Shown piece after piece: positions 27,503 to 36,338 of a stretch of 64,000 bases of DNA. The translations under genes and the position numbers were made by a program. Each line of letters opens with the position of its first letter. Position 1 is the first letter of the stretch. The notes below the pieces were generated by a model. It made no database searches, was not told where the DNA came from, and saw nothing but the letters and a program-made list of their open reading frames with translations. Source of the stretch: Rhizobium sp. Root483D2 (GTDB taxonomy: Bacteria; Pseudomonadota; Alphaproteobacteria; Rhizobiales; Rhizobiaceae); NCBI RefSeq assembly GCF_001426685.1, contig NZ_LMFB01000005.1, positions 252,773 to 316,772 on the forward strand, written 5' to 3'.

Positions 27503-28741
27503 TCAGGCCGCCAGCAGCGTCTTCAGCTTGGTGTCCGGCGCGGCGAGGGCTGACGGATCGGGGTGGATGCCGGCCGCAATCATCATTTCGGCCAGGCGGA
27601 TATCGCGGGCAACTGTGTTGCCGGGACCGATACCGCTGGCGGCGATCAACCGGCCCCCGGCATCGAGATGGAAGAGAATGAAGGCGCCTTCAGCCATATC
27701 ACGGCGGACGGTCTGGGCCGCACCGTCGGCGAGACCGGCAATCTGGAGCGTCAGTTCGTATTGATCCGACCAGAACCAGGGAATGGCGCTGATCGTCTCT
27801 TCCGCGCCTAAGAGATTGGCGGCGGCAAGCTGGCCCTGGTCCTGGGCATTGCGCCAAGCTTCCAGCCGCAGGCGGCGATTGCCATAATGCGACAGGGGAA
27901 AGGAGCAGCAGTCGCCTGCGGCAAAGATGTCCGGCACGGATGTTCGCAAACAGGCGTCAACAGCGATGCCGTTGTCGATTGCAAGTCCGGCATCGCGGGC
28001 AAGCTCGATATTCGGGATGGCACCGATGCCGACGACGATCAGGTCTGCAGCAATCGTGCTGTCATCCTCCAAAAGGATTGTCGCACCCTCCCGGTTTTCT
28101 TCAAGGCCCCGGATCTTGACGCCGCAGAGGATTTCGACGCCCTCGGCCTCGTGCCGCTCGGCGACCACGGCGGCCAGTTCTTCCGGTACGCCACGGCTGA
28201 GGATGCGGGGCAGGCCCTCGACCAGCGTGACGCGCGCGCCGAGCTTGCGCGCGGTTGCCGCCAGTTCAAGACCGATGAACCCGCCGCCGATGATGGCAAG
28301 ATGCGTACCCGGCTGCAGGGCAGCACGGATGGCAACGGCGTCACCATGGGTTCGCAATGTCCGAATGCGTGTGCCGGACGCTGCGGCGACTGGATTTTGG
28401 CCCGGAAACGGGCGTGGGCGGGCACCTGTCGTCAAAAGCAGCTGGTCATAGGCGAGATTGCGGCCATCGGACAAGCGTACCGTTTTCCCAAGCGGCTCGA
28501 TGTTTTCCGCGCTGATCCCGCTCAGGACTGTAATGCCTGCCTCCAGATAACGGGCGGCATCGGAGACCAGCTTGGGCGCATGGCCGAGCAGCAGCGCATC
28601 CTTCGAGAGCGGCGGGCGCTCATAGGGCAGATGTTCCTCGGCGCCGACAAGGGTGATCTCTCCACGAAAACCTTTTTCGCGCAGGCAAAAAGCCGCACGC
28701 GCGCCGCATTCCCCTGCCCCGATGATGAGGATATGCGTCAT
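27503..28741 (-). CDS. mocF: Ferredoxin reductase of the rhizopine oxygenase
   Basis: This 412-aa FAD-dependent reductase has a first dinucleotide motif ILIIGAGECGARAAFCLREKG, a second one AIIGGGFIGLELAATARKLGA for NAD(P)H, and DIFAAGDCCSFP near the C-terminal part. It passes electrons to the Rieske protein encoded just upstream (gap 10 bp). GAGGGGG precedes the ATG at 28741. The order desaturase, Rieske ferredoxin, reductase matches mocDEF of Rhizobium leguminosarum. Confidence 0.87.
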   Translation of the reverse strand: MTHILIIGAGECGARAAFCLREKGFRGEITLVGAEEHLPYERPPLSKDALLLGHAPKLVSDAARYLEAGITVLSGISAENIEPLGKTVRLSDGRNLAYDQLLLTTGARPRPFPGQNPVAAASGTRIRTLRTHGDAVAIRAALQPGTHLAIIGGGFIGLELAATARKLGARVTLVEGLPRILSRGVPEELAAVVAERHEAEGVEILCGVKIRGLEENREGATILLEDDSTIAADLIVVGIGAIPNIELARDAGLAIDNGIAVDACLRTSVPDIFAAGDCCSFPLSHYGNRRLRLEAWRNAQDQGQLAAANLLGAEETISAIPWFWSDQYELTLQIAGLADGAAQTVRRDMAEGAFILFHLDAGGRLIAASGIGPGNTVARDIRLAEMMIAAGIHPDPSALAAPDTKLKTLLAA

Positions 28742-28751
28742 GATCGCCCCC

Positions 28752-29066
28752 TCAGCCCAGTGAAATGAAGACGCTGCCATCCTCGACCTTGACCGGGTAG
28801 GTCTTGAGATCGACGCAGACTGGAGCTCCCTTGGCCTCTCCCGTCATATAGCTGAAGCGGCCATTGTGCTTTGGACATTCGATGATGTCGTCCATGACAA
28901 GCCCGTCGGCAAGATGGATTTTTTCATGGGTGCAGAGCCCATCGGTCGCAAAGAACCGGTCGTCGGGGCTGCGGTACACCGCAAAGGTTTTTCCCTCGTG
29001 ATCGAAGCGGATGACATCCTCTTCATCGATATCGTCCGTTGCGCAGACTTCCACCCAGTTGCTCAT
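28752..29066 (-). CDS. mocE: Rieske [2Fe-2S] ferredoxin of the rhizopine oxygenase
   Basis: This 104-aa Rieske-type ferredoxin has the two cluster motifs Cys-Thr-His (in DGLCTHEKIHLADG) and Cys-Pro-Lys-His (in IIECPKHNGRF). A strong GGAGG site supports the ATG at 29066 rather than the one at 29078. It lies between mocD and mocF and should carry electrons from the reductase to the di-iron oxygenase MocD. Confidence 0.9.
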   Translation of the reverse strand: MSNWVEVCATDDIDEEDVIRFDHEGKTFAVYRSPDDRFFATDGLCTHEKIHLADGLVMDDIIECPKHNGRFSYMTGEAKGAPVCVDLKTYPVKVEDGSVFISLG

Positions 29067-29102
29067 CGTTTCCTCCATTCGGTTCAGTTCTTTGATACCG
29101 CT

Positions 29103-30188
29103 CTATTCGGCGGCGATTGGCTCGGCGTGAAATTCCTCGCGGTACGGCTTGGCCGTCGGCGGCAGCGCGCGCTTGAGAAAATAGTCCTCGTTTCTCAGCT
29201 GGCGCAGGAAGGCCGGGATCATCTCACGGTAGCCGTCGAGCATCGACCTGTTCGGGGCGGGCAGATCATGCTTGATCATCTCATGCAGCTGCGGCAGCGC
29301 ATGATAGGGCACCATCGGGAACATATGATGTTCGACATGATAGTTCATGTTCCAGTACACGAACCGGCTGAACGGGTTCATGTAGACGCTGCGGCTATTC
29401 AGGCGGTGATCGATGACGTTGTCGGCAAGGCCGCCATGCTGCAAAAGCCCGGTCAGGACATGATGCCAGGCCCCATAGAGCCGCGGCAGCCCGACCAGCA
29501 TCAGCGGCAGGATGGAGCCGAGGTAAATTGCGAGCACCAGCGTTGCGGCATAGATCAGCATCCAGATGCGGGCGACACGGATCACGCGCGGCTGTTCCTG
29601 CTCGGGGATAAAGGTTTTTTCGGCCGGACTGATGATCCCGGCGGCATTGCGGACCATGTCGATCATCGCATAGCCCGCATCCAGCAGGCCGAAGACATTG
29701 AGGATCAGCCTGAGCAGGTCCGGCGGGCGCATCACGGCGATTTCCGGATCGCGGCCGACGATGACCGTATCGGTGTGGTGCCGGGTGTGGCTCCAGCGCC
29801 AGGTCACCGGATTGCGCATGATCATGAAACAGGCGATCTGATAGACCGCATCATTCATCCAGCGCGTCTTGAAGGCCGTGCCGTGACCGCATTCATGCCA
29901 GCGCGAATCCGATGCCGAGCCATACATGACGCCGTAGATCAGGAAGAACGGCACGCACCACAAGGTGCCCCAGAAATAGATCCCAAGTGCGCCGGTAACC
30001 ACCATGCTGCCGAGCCATATCGCCGTATCGCGGATAGCGGGGCCATCCTCGCGCTTCATCAGCTCTTTCATCTGCTTGCGCGGAATATCGGTGTGATACC
30101 ATTCGGCGGCAGCAAGTCCGCTGTCGACGGCAGCCTGGGCATCGCGGCCGAGCAGGCTATAGTCGCGTTTCGTGGCAACCTTGTCCAT
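29103..30188 (-). CDS. mocD: Desaturase-type di-iron oxygenase of rhizopine breakdown
   Basis: This 361-aa membrane protein of the fatty acid desaturase superfamily has the histidine boxes HECGHG, HTRHH and HVEHH, which bind the di-iron centre, and about four hydrophobic segments. With MocE and MocF it is expected to remove the methyl group from 3-O-methyl-scyllo-inosamine, giving scyllo-inosamine and formaldehyde. GGGAGGATG precedes the ATG. It diverges from a LacI-family regulator gene. Another O-demethylated substrate cannot be excluded. Confidence 0.87.
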   Translation of the reverse strand: MDKVATKRDYSLLGRDAQAAVDSGLAAAEWYHTDIPRKQMKELMKREDGPAIRDTAIWLGSMVVTGALGIYFWGTLWCVPFFLIYGVMYGSASDSRWHECGHGTAFKTRWMNDAVYQIACFMIMRNPVTWRWSHTRHHTDTVIVGRDPEIAVMRPPDLLRLILNVFGLLDAGYAMIDMVRNAAGIISPAEKTFIPEQEQPRVIRVARIWMLIYAATLVLAIYLGSILPLMLVGLPRLYGAWHHVLTGLLQHGGLADNVIDHRLNSRSVYMNPFSRFVYWNMNYHVEHHMFPMVPYHALPQLHEMIKHDLPAPNRSMLDGYREMIPAFLRQLRNEDYFLKRALPPTAKPYREEFHAEPIAAE

Positions 30189-30329
30189 TCACATCCTCCC
30201 GCCGTCCGGTCTTGGCTTGTGCAATCAGGATAGGTTGACTTTGACTGCAGCTCAATGCAGCCTTGATGTAATCTATCAAAACACATCATATCTCTCATGA
30301 GAAAATGATGGTTTACCTCAGGAGAACCG
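30189..30329. promoter_or_regulatory. Divergent mocD-lacI control region
   Basis: This 141-bp region carries TTGAT-N7-ATCAA (30263-30279) and the palindrome TCTCATGAGA (30293-30302). Both are suitable for a LacI-type repressor controlling the two divergent units, but neither is repeated before mocC or mocB, so the true operator is uncertain. Confidence 0.4.
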
Positions 30330-31361
30330 ATGAGCGGACGCCCGACCATTACCGATCTCGCCAATGCCGCAGGCGTGAGCGTCGCCACCGTCGATCGCGT
30401 TCTGAACGGCCGCCACAAGGTTCGGGAGGAAACCGCTCGGCGGGTTTACGATGCGGCCAAGGAGATCGGCTACCATGCCGTCAGCCTGTTGCGTCAGCGG
30501 GTCTTCGAGGATCTGCCACAATATCGACTGGGCTTCATCCTGCAAAAGCCGAACCAATATTTCTACCAGTCGATGACCAGGGAGATCGAAGCTGCGGCCC
30601 TGTCGGCGCCCGGCGTCCGCATCATTCCCCAGATCGACTATAATACGAGTGCGACACCGACGGCATTGACGGAAAAACTCAAGGCGGTGGCCGCCCGCAA
30701 CCAGGCGGTGGCGCTTGTTTGCCCGGATTATCCGGCCGTGACGGCGGCGGTGGAAGACTTGCGGGAAAAGGGAATTCCCGTTTTCTCGCTTCTCTCCGAT
30801 TTCGCCGCCGGCGTGCGTGAAGGCTATGTCGGGCTGAACAACCGCACGGTCGGGCGCACCGCCGCCTGGATGATCGCCAAGGCGGCGCGAAAGCCGGGCA
30901 AGGTCGCGACTTTCATCGGCAGCCACCGTTTTCACGGCCATGAACTGCGCGAGATTGGTTTCCGGTCTTATTTTCGCGAGAACGCGCCAGACTTCGAGGT
31001 ACTGGATACGCTGGTCAATCTGGACACTGCCGAGATTACCCATGAGGCAACAGTCAATCTTCTGCAGCGTCATCCCGATCTCATCGGCTTCTATGTCTGC
31101 GGCGGCGGCATGGAGGGTGCGATCACGGCGCTGGCGGAAGAGAAGCGTGCCGGAAAGCTGCTGGTTGTCGTCAACGAACTGACGCCGGAATCGCGCGCGG
31201 CGCTGGCCGATGATCTGGTGACCATGGCGATATCAACACCCGCCGCCCCGATCGCCCGCGAACTGATCGGCCAGATGGTCGCCGCGATCGATCGCGGCAT
31301 CGGCGGCGTTCCCGGTCAGACATTCTTGCCGTTCGATATTTTCACGCCGGAAAATATTTGA
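30330..31361 (+). CDS. LacI-family regulator of the rhizopine cluster (inferred)
   Basis: This 343-aa protein begins with a LacI helix-turn-helix (TITDLANAAGVSVATVDRVL, hinge region to about residue 60) and has a periplasmic-binding-protein-like ligand domain of the type that binds sugars (LGFILQKPNQYFYQSM, CGGGMEGAITALAEE). AGGAG precedes the ATG. It sits between mocDEF and the mocC-mocB-ABC-mocA genes, so control by rhizopine or scyllo-inosamine is likely. Confidence 0.87.
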   Translation: MSGRPTITDLANAAGVSVATVDRVLNGRHKVREETARRVYDAAKEIGYHAVSLLRQRVFEDLPQYRLGFILQKPNQYFYQSMTREIEAAALSAPGVRIIPQIDYNTSATPTALTEKLKAVAARNQAVALVCPDYPAVTAAVEDLREKGIPVFSLLSDFAAGVREGYVGLNNRTVGRTAAWMIAKAARKPGKVATFIGSHRFHGHELREIGFRSYFRENAPDFEVLDTLVNLDTAEITHEATVNLLQRHPDLIGFYVCGGGMEGAITALAEEKRAGKLLVVVNELTPESRAALADDLVTMAISTPAAPIARELIGQMVAAIDRGIGGVPGQTFLPFDIFTPENI

Positions 31362-31410
31362 CCGGCACAGCGCGGGAAATGATGGAATTCCCTCAGGACG
31401 TTTCCTCATT

Positions 31411-31426
31411 CTGTCACGAATGACAG
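31411..31426. promoter_or_regulatory. Inverted repeat before mocC
   Basis: CTGTCA-CGAA-TGACAG is a perfect 6-bp inverted repeat in the 213-bp gap between the LacI gene and mocC. It is a candidate operator; a short hairpin is the alternative. Confidence 0.45.
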
Positions 31427-31574
31427 GGAAATGGCGTCTTCCTCTTTGACTGTTCCGCAATAAGCTGCTGATCCTCCAGCCTTAGGGAGAGAGATTTGCA
31501 TTCGGACCGCACGCGTGAAAAGCGTGCCGCCCGGCCCTCCCTGGCCCGTTCATTTCGCAGGAGGAACAGCAACC

Positions 31575-32387
31575 ATGACCACTCTTTCATTCGCACTCAA
31601 TCACATGACGGCTCCGGCATTATCGCCGGATGCGTTTTTTGGTCTAGCGGCATCGCTCGGCATTGACGCTGTCGAGATTCGCAATGATCTCGATGGCAAC
31701 GCCATCATCGACGGGACGCCGCCCAGCGAGATCAAGGCCCTGGCCGAAAAGCACGGGCTGACGATCATCTCGATCAATGCCTTGCAACGCTTCAATGAGT
31801 GGAACGAGACCCGCGCCCGTGAAGCGCAGGAACTCATAACCTATGCGCGCGACTGTGGCGCCAAGGCGCTGGTTCTCGTGCCGGTGAACGACGGTAGCGG
31901 CCAGGCCGATGGCGAGCGCCAGGAAAACCTGCGCCAGGCGCTGACCGCGCTGAAGCCGATGCTGGAAGATGCAGGCATTACCGGTCTCGTCGAGCCGCTC
32001 GGGTTCGAAATCTGCTCGCTGCGATCCAAAACCGAGGCCGTTGAGGCCATTCGCGCCGTTTCGGGGGAGAATCGGTTCAAAATCGTGCATGACACGTTCC
32101 ATCATCATCTGGCAGGAGAAGAAAAATTCCATCCTGAAATGACCGGGCTGGTGCATATCTCCGGTGTCGCCGATCCGGATGTCACCGTGAGCGCGATGCG
32201 CGATCCACACCGCATCCTCGTTGATTCAACCGATCGGCTGGATAATGTCGGCCAGATCCGGAAACTGCGGGAAAACGGCTATGCGGGACCGTTCTCGTTC
32301 GAGCCTTTCTCACCGGACGTCCATCAATCCACCGACATCCAGACAGAAATCCGGGAGAGTATGAACTTCCTTGCCGCCAAGGCGTAG
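31575..32387 (+). CDS. mocC: MocC-like sugar phosphate isomerase/epimerase
   Basis: This 270-aa TIM-barrel protein of the xylose-isomerase-like superfamily shows the pattern of metal-binding acids and histidines (LVEPLGFEICSL, IVHDTFHHHLAGEEKF, HISGVADPDVT, FSFEPFSPDV). It resembles IolE/MocC proteins, which act on keto-inositol derivatives. GGAGG precedes the ATG at 31575; an earlier in-frame start at 31515 overlaps this site. It leads the rightward rhizopine genes. Confidence 0.82.
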   Translation: MTTLSFALNHMTAPALSPDAFFGLAASLGIDAVEIRNDLDGNAIIDGTPPSEIKALAEKHGLTIISINALQRFNEWNETRAREAQELITYARDCGAKALVLVPVNDGSGQADGERQENLRQALTALKPMLEDAGITGLVEPLGFEICSLRSKTEAVEAIRAVSGENRFKIVHDTFHHHLAGEEKFHPEMTGLVHISGVADPDVTVSAMRDPHRILVDSTDRLDNVGQIRKLRENGYAGPFSFEPFSPDVHQSTDIQTEIRESMNFLAAKA

Positions 32388-32460
32388 GAGAACGGACGTT
32401 CGCGCTGACGTTTTTGCAGGAATGCCGGATGGAACGCCCTTGACGATCCAATCATAAAAT

Positions 32461-32498
32461 GGAATATGTATTCCGTATTAACAAACTATCGGTTTGTT
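32461..32498. promoter_or_regulatory. Two adjacent palindromes before mocB
   Basis: GGAATA-TG-TATTCC (32461-32474) is perfect, and AACAAAC-N5-GTTTGTT (32480-32498) is perfect. They lie in the 236-bp gap before the binding-protein gene, ahead of two GC-rich leader hairpins (GCCGCC-N7-GGCGGC at 32518-32536, and a GGCGCC pair nearby). The gap looks like a separate promoter with operators and a structured leader. Confidence 0.5.
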
Positions 32499-32623
32499 TA
32501 TTCTGTTTTGATGCAGAGCCGCCCGGGAGAGGCGGCATACGGGAATTGGGCGCCGCCGGGAATGGGGCGCCTCCGGCTTGTGGAGGGTGGTCGCCGGTCA
32601 CCGTTTTGTGGAGGAACTACATC

Positions 32624-33553
32624 ATGAAGAAAATGATTATGAGCGCAGCCCTGGCTGTGATGATGTCGACGGCGGCCCATGCCGAAACGGTCGGCGTCTC
32701 GATGGCGCTGTTCGACGACAACTTCCTGACCGTCTTGCGCAACGGCATGCAGGATTATGCCAAGACGCTCGATGGCGTCACGCTGCAGGTCGAAGATGCG
32801 CAGAACGACGTTGCCAAGCAGCAGAGCCAGATCCAGAACTTCATTGCCGCCGGCGTCGATGCCATCGTCGTCAACCCGGTCGATACCGATGCCACTGCCG
32901 CTATGTCGAAGATTGCGGCCGATGCCGGCATTCCTCTGGTTTATGTCAATCGCGAGCCGATCAACATCGACACGCTCCCGGAAAAGCAGGCTTTCGTCGC
33001 ATCCAACGAAGCCGAATCCGGCACGCTTCAGACCCAGGAAGTCTGCAAGCTGCTCGGTGGCAAGGGCAAGGCCGTCGTCATGATGGGCGAGCTTTCCAAC
33101 CAGGCCGCCCGCATGCGCACCAAGGATGTGCACGACGTTCTGGCAACCGACGCCTGCAAGGGCATCACCATCGTTGAAGAGCAGACGGCCAACTGGTCGC
33201 GGACCCAGGGTGCCGACCTGATGACCAACTGGCTTTCGGCTGGTCTGGAATTCGACGCCGTCATCGCCAACAATGACGAAATGGCGATTGGCGCCATTCA
33301 GGCACTGAAGGCCTCCGGCCGTCCGATGGACAAGGTCGTGATCGGCGGCGTTGATGCGACGCAGGATGCCCTTGCTGCCATGGGAGCAGGTGACCTCGAC
33401 GTGACGGTGTTCCAGAACGCTGCCGGTCAGGGCAAGGGTGCGCTGGACGCAGCCTTGAAATTTGCCCGCGGCGAAACGGTCGAAAAGAAGGTTTATATTC
33501 CTTTCGAACTGGTGACCCCTGCCAACCTCAAGGACTATCAGGCCAAGAACTGA
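32624..33553 (+). CDS. mocB: Rhizopine-binding periplasmic protein
   Basis: This 309-aa protein of the RbsB family has a signal peptide (MKKMIMSAALAVMMSTAAHA) and a mature start ETVGVSMALFDDNFLTVLRN. Segments VNPVDTDATAAMSKIAADAG, ANNDEMAIGAIQALKASG and IGGVDATQDALAAM are typical. MocB binds 3-O-methyl-scyllo-inosamine or scyllo-inosamine. GTGGAGG precedes the ATG. A GC-rich hairpin with no T-run follows the stop. Confidence 0.85.
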   Translation: MKKMIMSAALAVMMSTAAHAETVGVSMALFDDNFLTVLRNGMQDYAKTLDGVTLQVEDAQNDVAKQQSQIQNFIAAGVDAIVVNPVDTDATAAMSKIAADAGIPLVYVNREPINIDTLPEKQAFVASNEAESGTLQTQEVCKLLGGKGKAVVMMGELSNQAARMRTKDVHDVLATDACKGITIVEEQTANWSRTQGADLMTNWLSAGLEFDAVIANNDEMAIGAIQALKASGRPMDKVVIGGVDATQDALAAMGAGDLDVTVFQNAAGQGKGALDAALKFARGETVEKKVYIPFELVTPANLKDYQAKN

Positions 33554-33562
33554 GCCTGATCA

Positions 33563-33586
33563 CCGGGGCGCCCACAGGCGCCCCGG
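33563..33586 (+). other. GC-rich hairpin after mocB
   Basis: A perfect 10-bp stem (CCGGGGCGCC and complement) with the loop CACA starts 9 bp after the mocB stop. There is no T-run, so it probably protects the mocB transcript or reduces read-through into the ATPase gene. Confidence 0.6.
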
Positions 33587-33703
33587 ACTGCCCGGTCTCG
33601 TTGATGACGGGCGCATTGCGCAGCACAGCGAAACCTATGAAGAGACCGCGCCGCTCAAAGGCGCAGGTCCCGGCCAGACAAGGCGACAGGGAGGCATCAC
33701 TAC

Positions 33704-35242
33704 ATGGTCAGTCCGACAACAATGGCAGCCGTACGTGCCAGTGGCGCCGTGCCCAATGCCGAATATCTTCTCGCTGTCGAAGGCGTGCGCAAGGAATTTC
33801 CGGGCGTCGTGGCGCTGGATGATGTGTCGTTCCGGTTGAAGCGCGGCACGGTGCATGCGCTGATGGGGGAAAACGGCGCTGGCAAATCCACCTTGATGAA
33901 GATCCTCGCCGGCATCTATACGCCCGACAAGGGCGAAGTGAAATTCAAGGGTGTCGATATCCGGTTGAAATCACCGCTGGATGCGCTCGAAAACGGGATC
34001 GCCATGATCCATCAGGAACTCAACCTGATGCCCTTCATGACGGTCGCCGAAAATATCTGGATCCGCCGCGAGCCCCTCACCCGGCTGGGTTTTGTCGATC
34101 ATGGCGAAATGAACCGCAAGACGGCTGACCTTTTCAAGCGGCTGAACATCGCGCTCGATCCGCAGGCGGAAGTGCGTGACCTTTCGATCGCCAATCGCCA
34201 GATGGTCGAGATCGCCAAGGCCGTGTCCTACGAATCCGATGTGCTGATCATGGACGAGCCGACATCGGCGCTGACCGAGCGCGAAGTCGCCCATCTCTTC
34301 ACCATCATCCGCGACCTGCGCAGCCAGGGCATCGGCATCGTCTACATCACCCACAAGATGAACGAGCTGTTCGAGATCGCCGATGAATTCTCGGTGTTTC
34401 GTGACGGCAAATATATCGGCACGCACGCCTCCACCGACGTAACCCGCGACGACATCATCAAGATGATGGTCGGCCGCGAAATCACCCAGATGTTCCCCAA
34501 GGAAGAGGTGCCGATCGGCGATGTCGTGCTGTCGGTGAAAGACCTCTGCCTGAAAGACGTCTTCCACGACGTGTCCTTCGACGTGCGCGCCGGCGAAATC
34601 CTGGGCGTTGCCGGTCTTGTGGGTTCCGGCCGCTCGAATGTGGCGGAAACACTGTTCGGCGTGACGCCGGCAAGCTCGGGATCCATCGAGATCAACGGCA
34701 AGCCGGTGAAGATCGGTTCGCCGACGGAAGCGATCCGCAACCGCATGGCCTTCCTCACGGAAGACCGCAAGGATACCGGCTGTCTGCTGATCCTCGATGT
34801 GCTGGAAAACATGCAGATCGCCGTGTTGCAGGACAAGTTCGTCAAGATGGGCTTTGTCGATCAGAAGGCCGTGTCGGCACAATGCGAGGAGATGGCGCGC
34901 AAGCTGCGGGTCAAGACCCCGAACCTTCAGGAGCGCATCGAGAACCTCTCGGGCGGCAACCAGCAGAAGGCATTGATCGGCCGCTGGCTTTTGACCAATC
35001 CGCGCATCCTCATTCTGGACGAGCCGACGCGCGGCATCGATGTCGGTGCTAAAGCGGAAATTCACCGGCTGGTGACGGAGCTCGCCCGCGACGGCGTTGC
35101 CGTCATCATGATCTCCTCGGAAATGCCGGAGGTTCTCGGCATGAGCGACCGCGTCATGGTGATGCATGAGGGCCGGGTCACGGGCTTTCTTGACCAGGCG
35201 GAAGCGACCCAGGTCAAGGTCATGGAACTTGCAGCGCAGTGA
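33704..35242 (+). CDS. Rhizopine/inositol-type ABC transporter ATPase (duplicated)
   Basis: This 512-aa RbsA-type protein has a first Walker [10 protein letters not shown], Walker [16 protein letters not shown], second signature [16 protein letters not shown] and [24 protein letters not shown] precedes the ATG. It forms an importer with the MocB-like protein and the permease that follows 37 bp later. Confidence 0.92.
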   Translation: MVSPTTMAAVRASGAVPNAEYLLAVEGVRKEFPGVVALDDVSFRLKRGTVHALMGENGAGKSTLMKILAGIYTPDKGEVKFKGVDIRLKSPLDALENGIAMIHQELNLMPFMTVAENIWIRREPLTRLGFVDHGEMNRKTADLFKRLNIALDPQAEVRDLSIANRQMVEIAKAVSYESDVLIMDEPTSALTEREVAHLFTIIRDLRSQGIGIVYITHKMNELFEIADEFSVFRDGKYIGTHASTDVTRDDIIKMMVGREITQMFPKEEVPIGDVVLSVKDLCLKDVFHDVSFDVRAGEILGVAGLVGSGRSNVAETLFGVTPASSGSIEINGKPVKIGSPTEAIRNRMAFLTEDRKDTGCLLILDVLENMQIAVLQDKFVKMGFVDQKAVSAQCEEMARKLRVKTPNLQERIENLSGGNQQKALIGRWLLTNPRILILDEPTRGIDVGAKAEIHRLVTELARDGVAVIMISSEMPEVLGMSDRVMVMHEGRVTGFLDQAEATQVKVMELAAQ

Positions 35243-35279
35243 TGGCGCGCTTTTAGAAATACCATCAGGGAGGACAGAC

Positions 35280-36305
35280 ATGAGCACCAAGATTGAAGCC
35301 TCGGCCGCAACGGCCTCGTCGCCGGCCAGCAAGCGGCGCATCCCGCCGGAATTCAACATCTTCCTGGTGCTGATCGGCATCGCGCTGGTTTACGAGGTGC
35401 TTGGCTGGATCTTCATCGGCCAGAGCTTCCTGATGAACACCCAGCGGCTTACGATCATGATCCTGCAGGTGGCGGTCATCGGCATCATCGCCGTTGGCGT
35501 CACCCAGGTGATCATCACCGGTGGCATCGATCTTTCCTCCGGTTCCGTTGTCGGCGTCACGGCAATGATTGCCGCAAGCGTCGCCCAGGCTTCGACCTGG
35601 CCGCGTGCGCTTTATCCGGCCCTGACGGACCTGCCGGCCATCGTGCCGATCGGCCTGGGGCTCTGTGTCGGCCTGCTTGCCGGGTTGATCAACGGCTGGC
35701 TGATCGCCAAGACGAAGATACCCCCCTTCATCGCGACGCTGGGCATGATGGTTTCTGCGCGCGGTCTCTCGAAATGGTACACCAAGGGCCAGCCGGTTTC
35801 CGGCCTGACGGACCAGTTCAACTTCATCGGCACGGGCATCTGGCCGGTCATCGTCTTCCTCGTCGTCGCCCTCATCTTCCATATTGCCTTGCGCTACACC
35901 CGCTACGGCAAATTCACCTATGCAATCGGCGCCAATGTCCAGGCTGCCCGTGTTTCCGGCATCAATGTCGAGGCCCATCTGATCAAGGTCTATGCAATTG
36001 CCGGCATGCTTGCGGGCCTTGCCGGCGTCGTCACTGCCGCGCGTGCCCAGACCGCACAGGCCGGCATGGGCGTCATGTACGAATTGGACGCGATCGCAGC
36101 CACCGTGATCGGCGGCACGTCGCTTGCCGGCGGCGTCGGCCGCATCACCGGGACGGTTATCGGCACGGTCATCCTCGGCGTGATGACCTCCGGCTTCACC
36201 TTCCTGCGGGTGGATGCCTATTACCAGGAAATCGTCAAAGGCATGATTATCGTCGCTGCTGTCGTCGTCGATGTCTACAGACAGAAAAAGCGCAAGACGG
36301 TCTGA
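35280..36305 (+). CDS. Rhizopine/inositol-type ABC transporter permease
   Basis: This 341-aa CUT2-family membrane protein contains [37 protein letters not shown] and [20 protein letters not shown], with eight to ten hydrophobic segments. GGGAGG just before the ATG at 35280 selects this start; the open frame runs back into the ATPase gene but without family similarity. Confidence 0.92.
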   Translation: MSTKIEASAATASSPASKRRIPPEFNIFLVLIGIALVYEVLGWIFIGQSFLMNTQRLTIMILQVAVIGIIAVGVTQVIITGGIDLSSGSVVGVTAMIAASVAQASTWPRALYPALTDLPAIVPIGLGLCVGLLAGLINGWLIAKTKIPPFIATLGMMVSARGLSKWYTKGQPVSGLTDQFNFIGTGIWPVIVFLVVALIFHIALRYTRYGKFTYAIGANVQAARVSGINVEAHLIKVYAIAGMLAGLAGVVTAARAQTAQAGMGVMYELDAIAATVIGGTSLAGGVGRITGTVIGTVILGVMTSGFTFLRVDAYYQEIVKGMIIVAAVVVDVYRQKKRKTV

Positions 36306-36338
36306 CGGGCTGCAGGATAATCGGTAAGGATAATCGAC

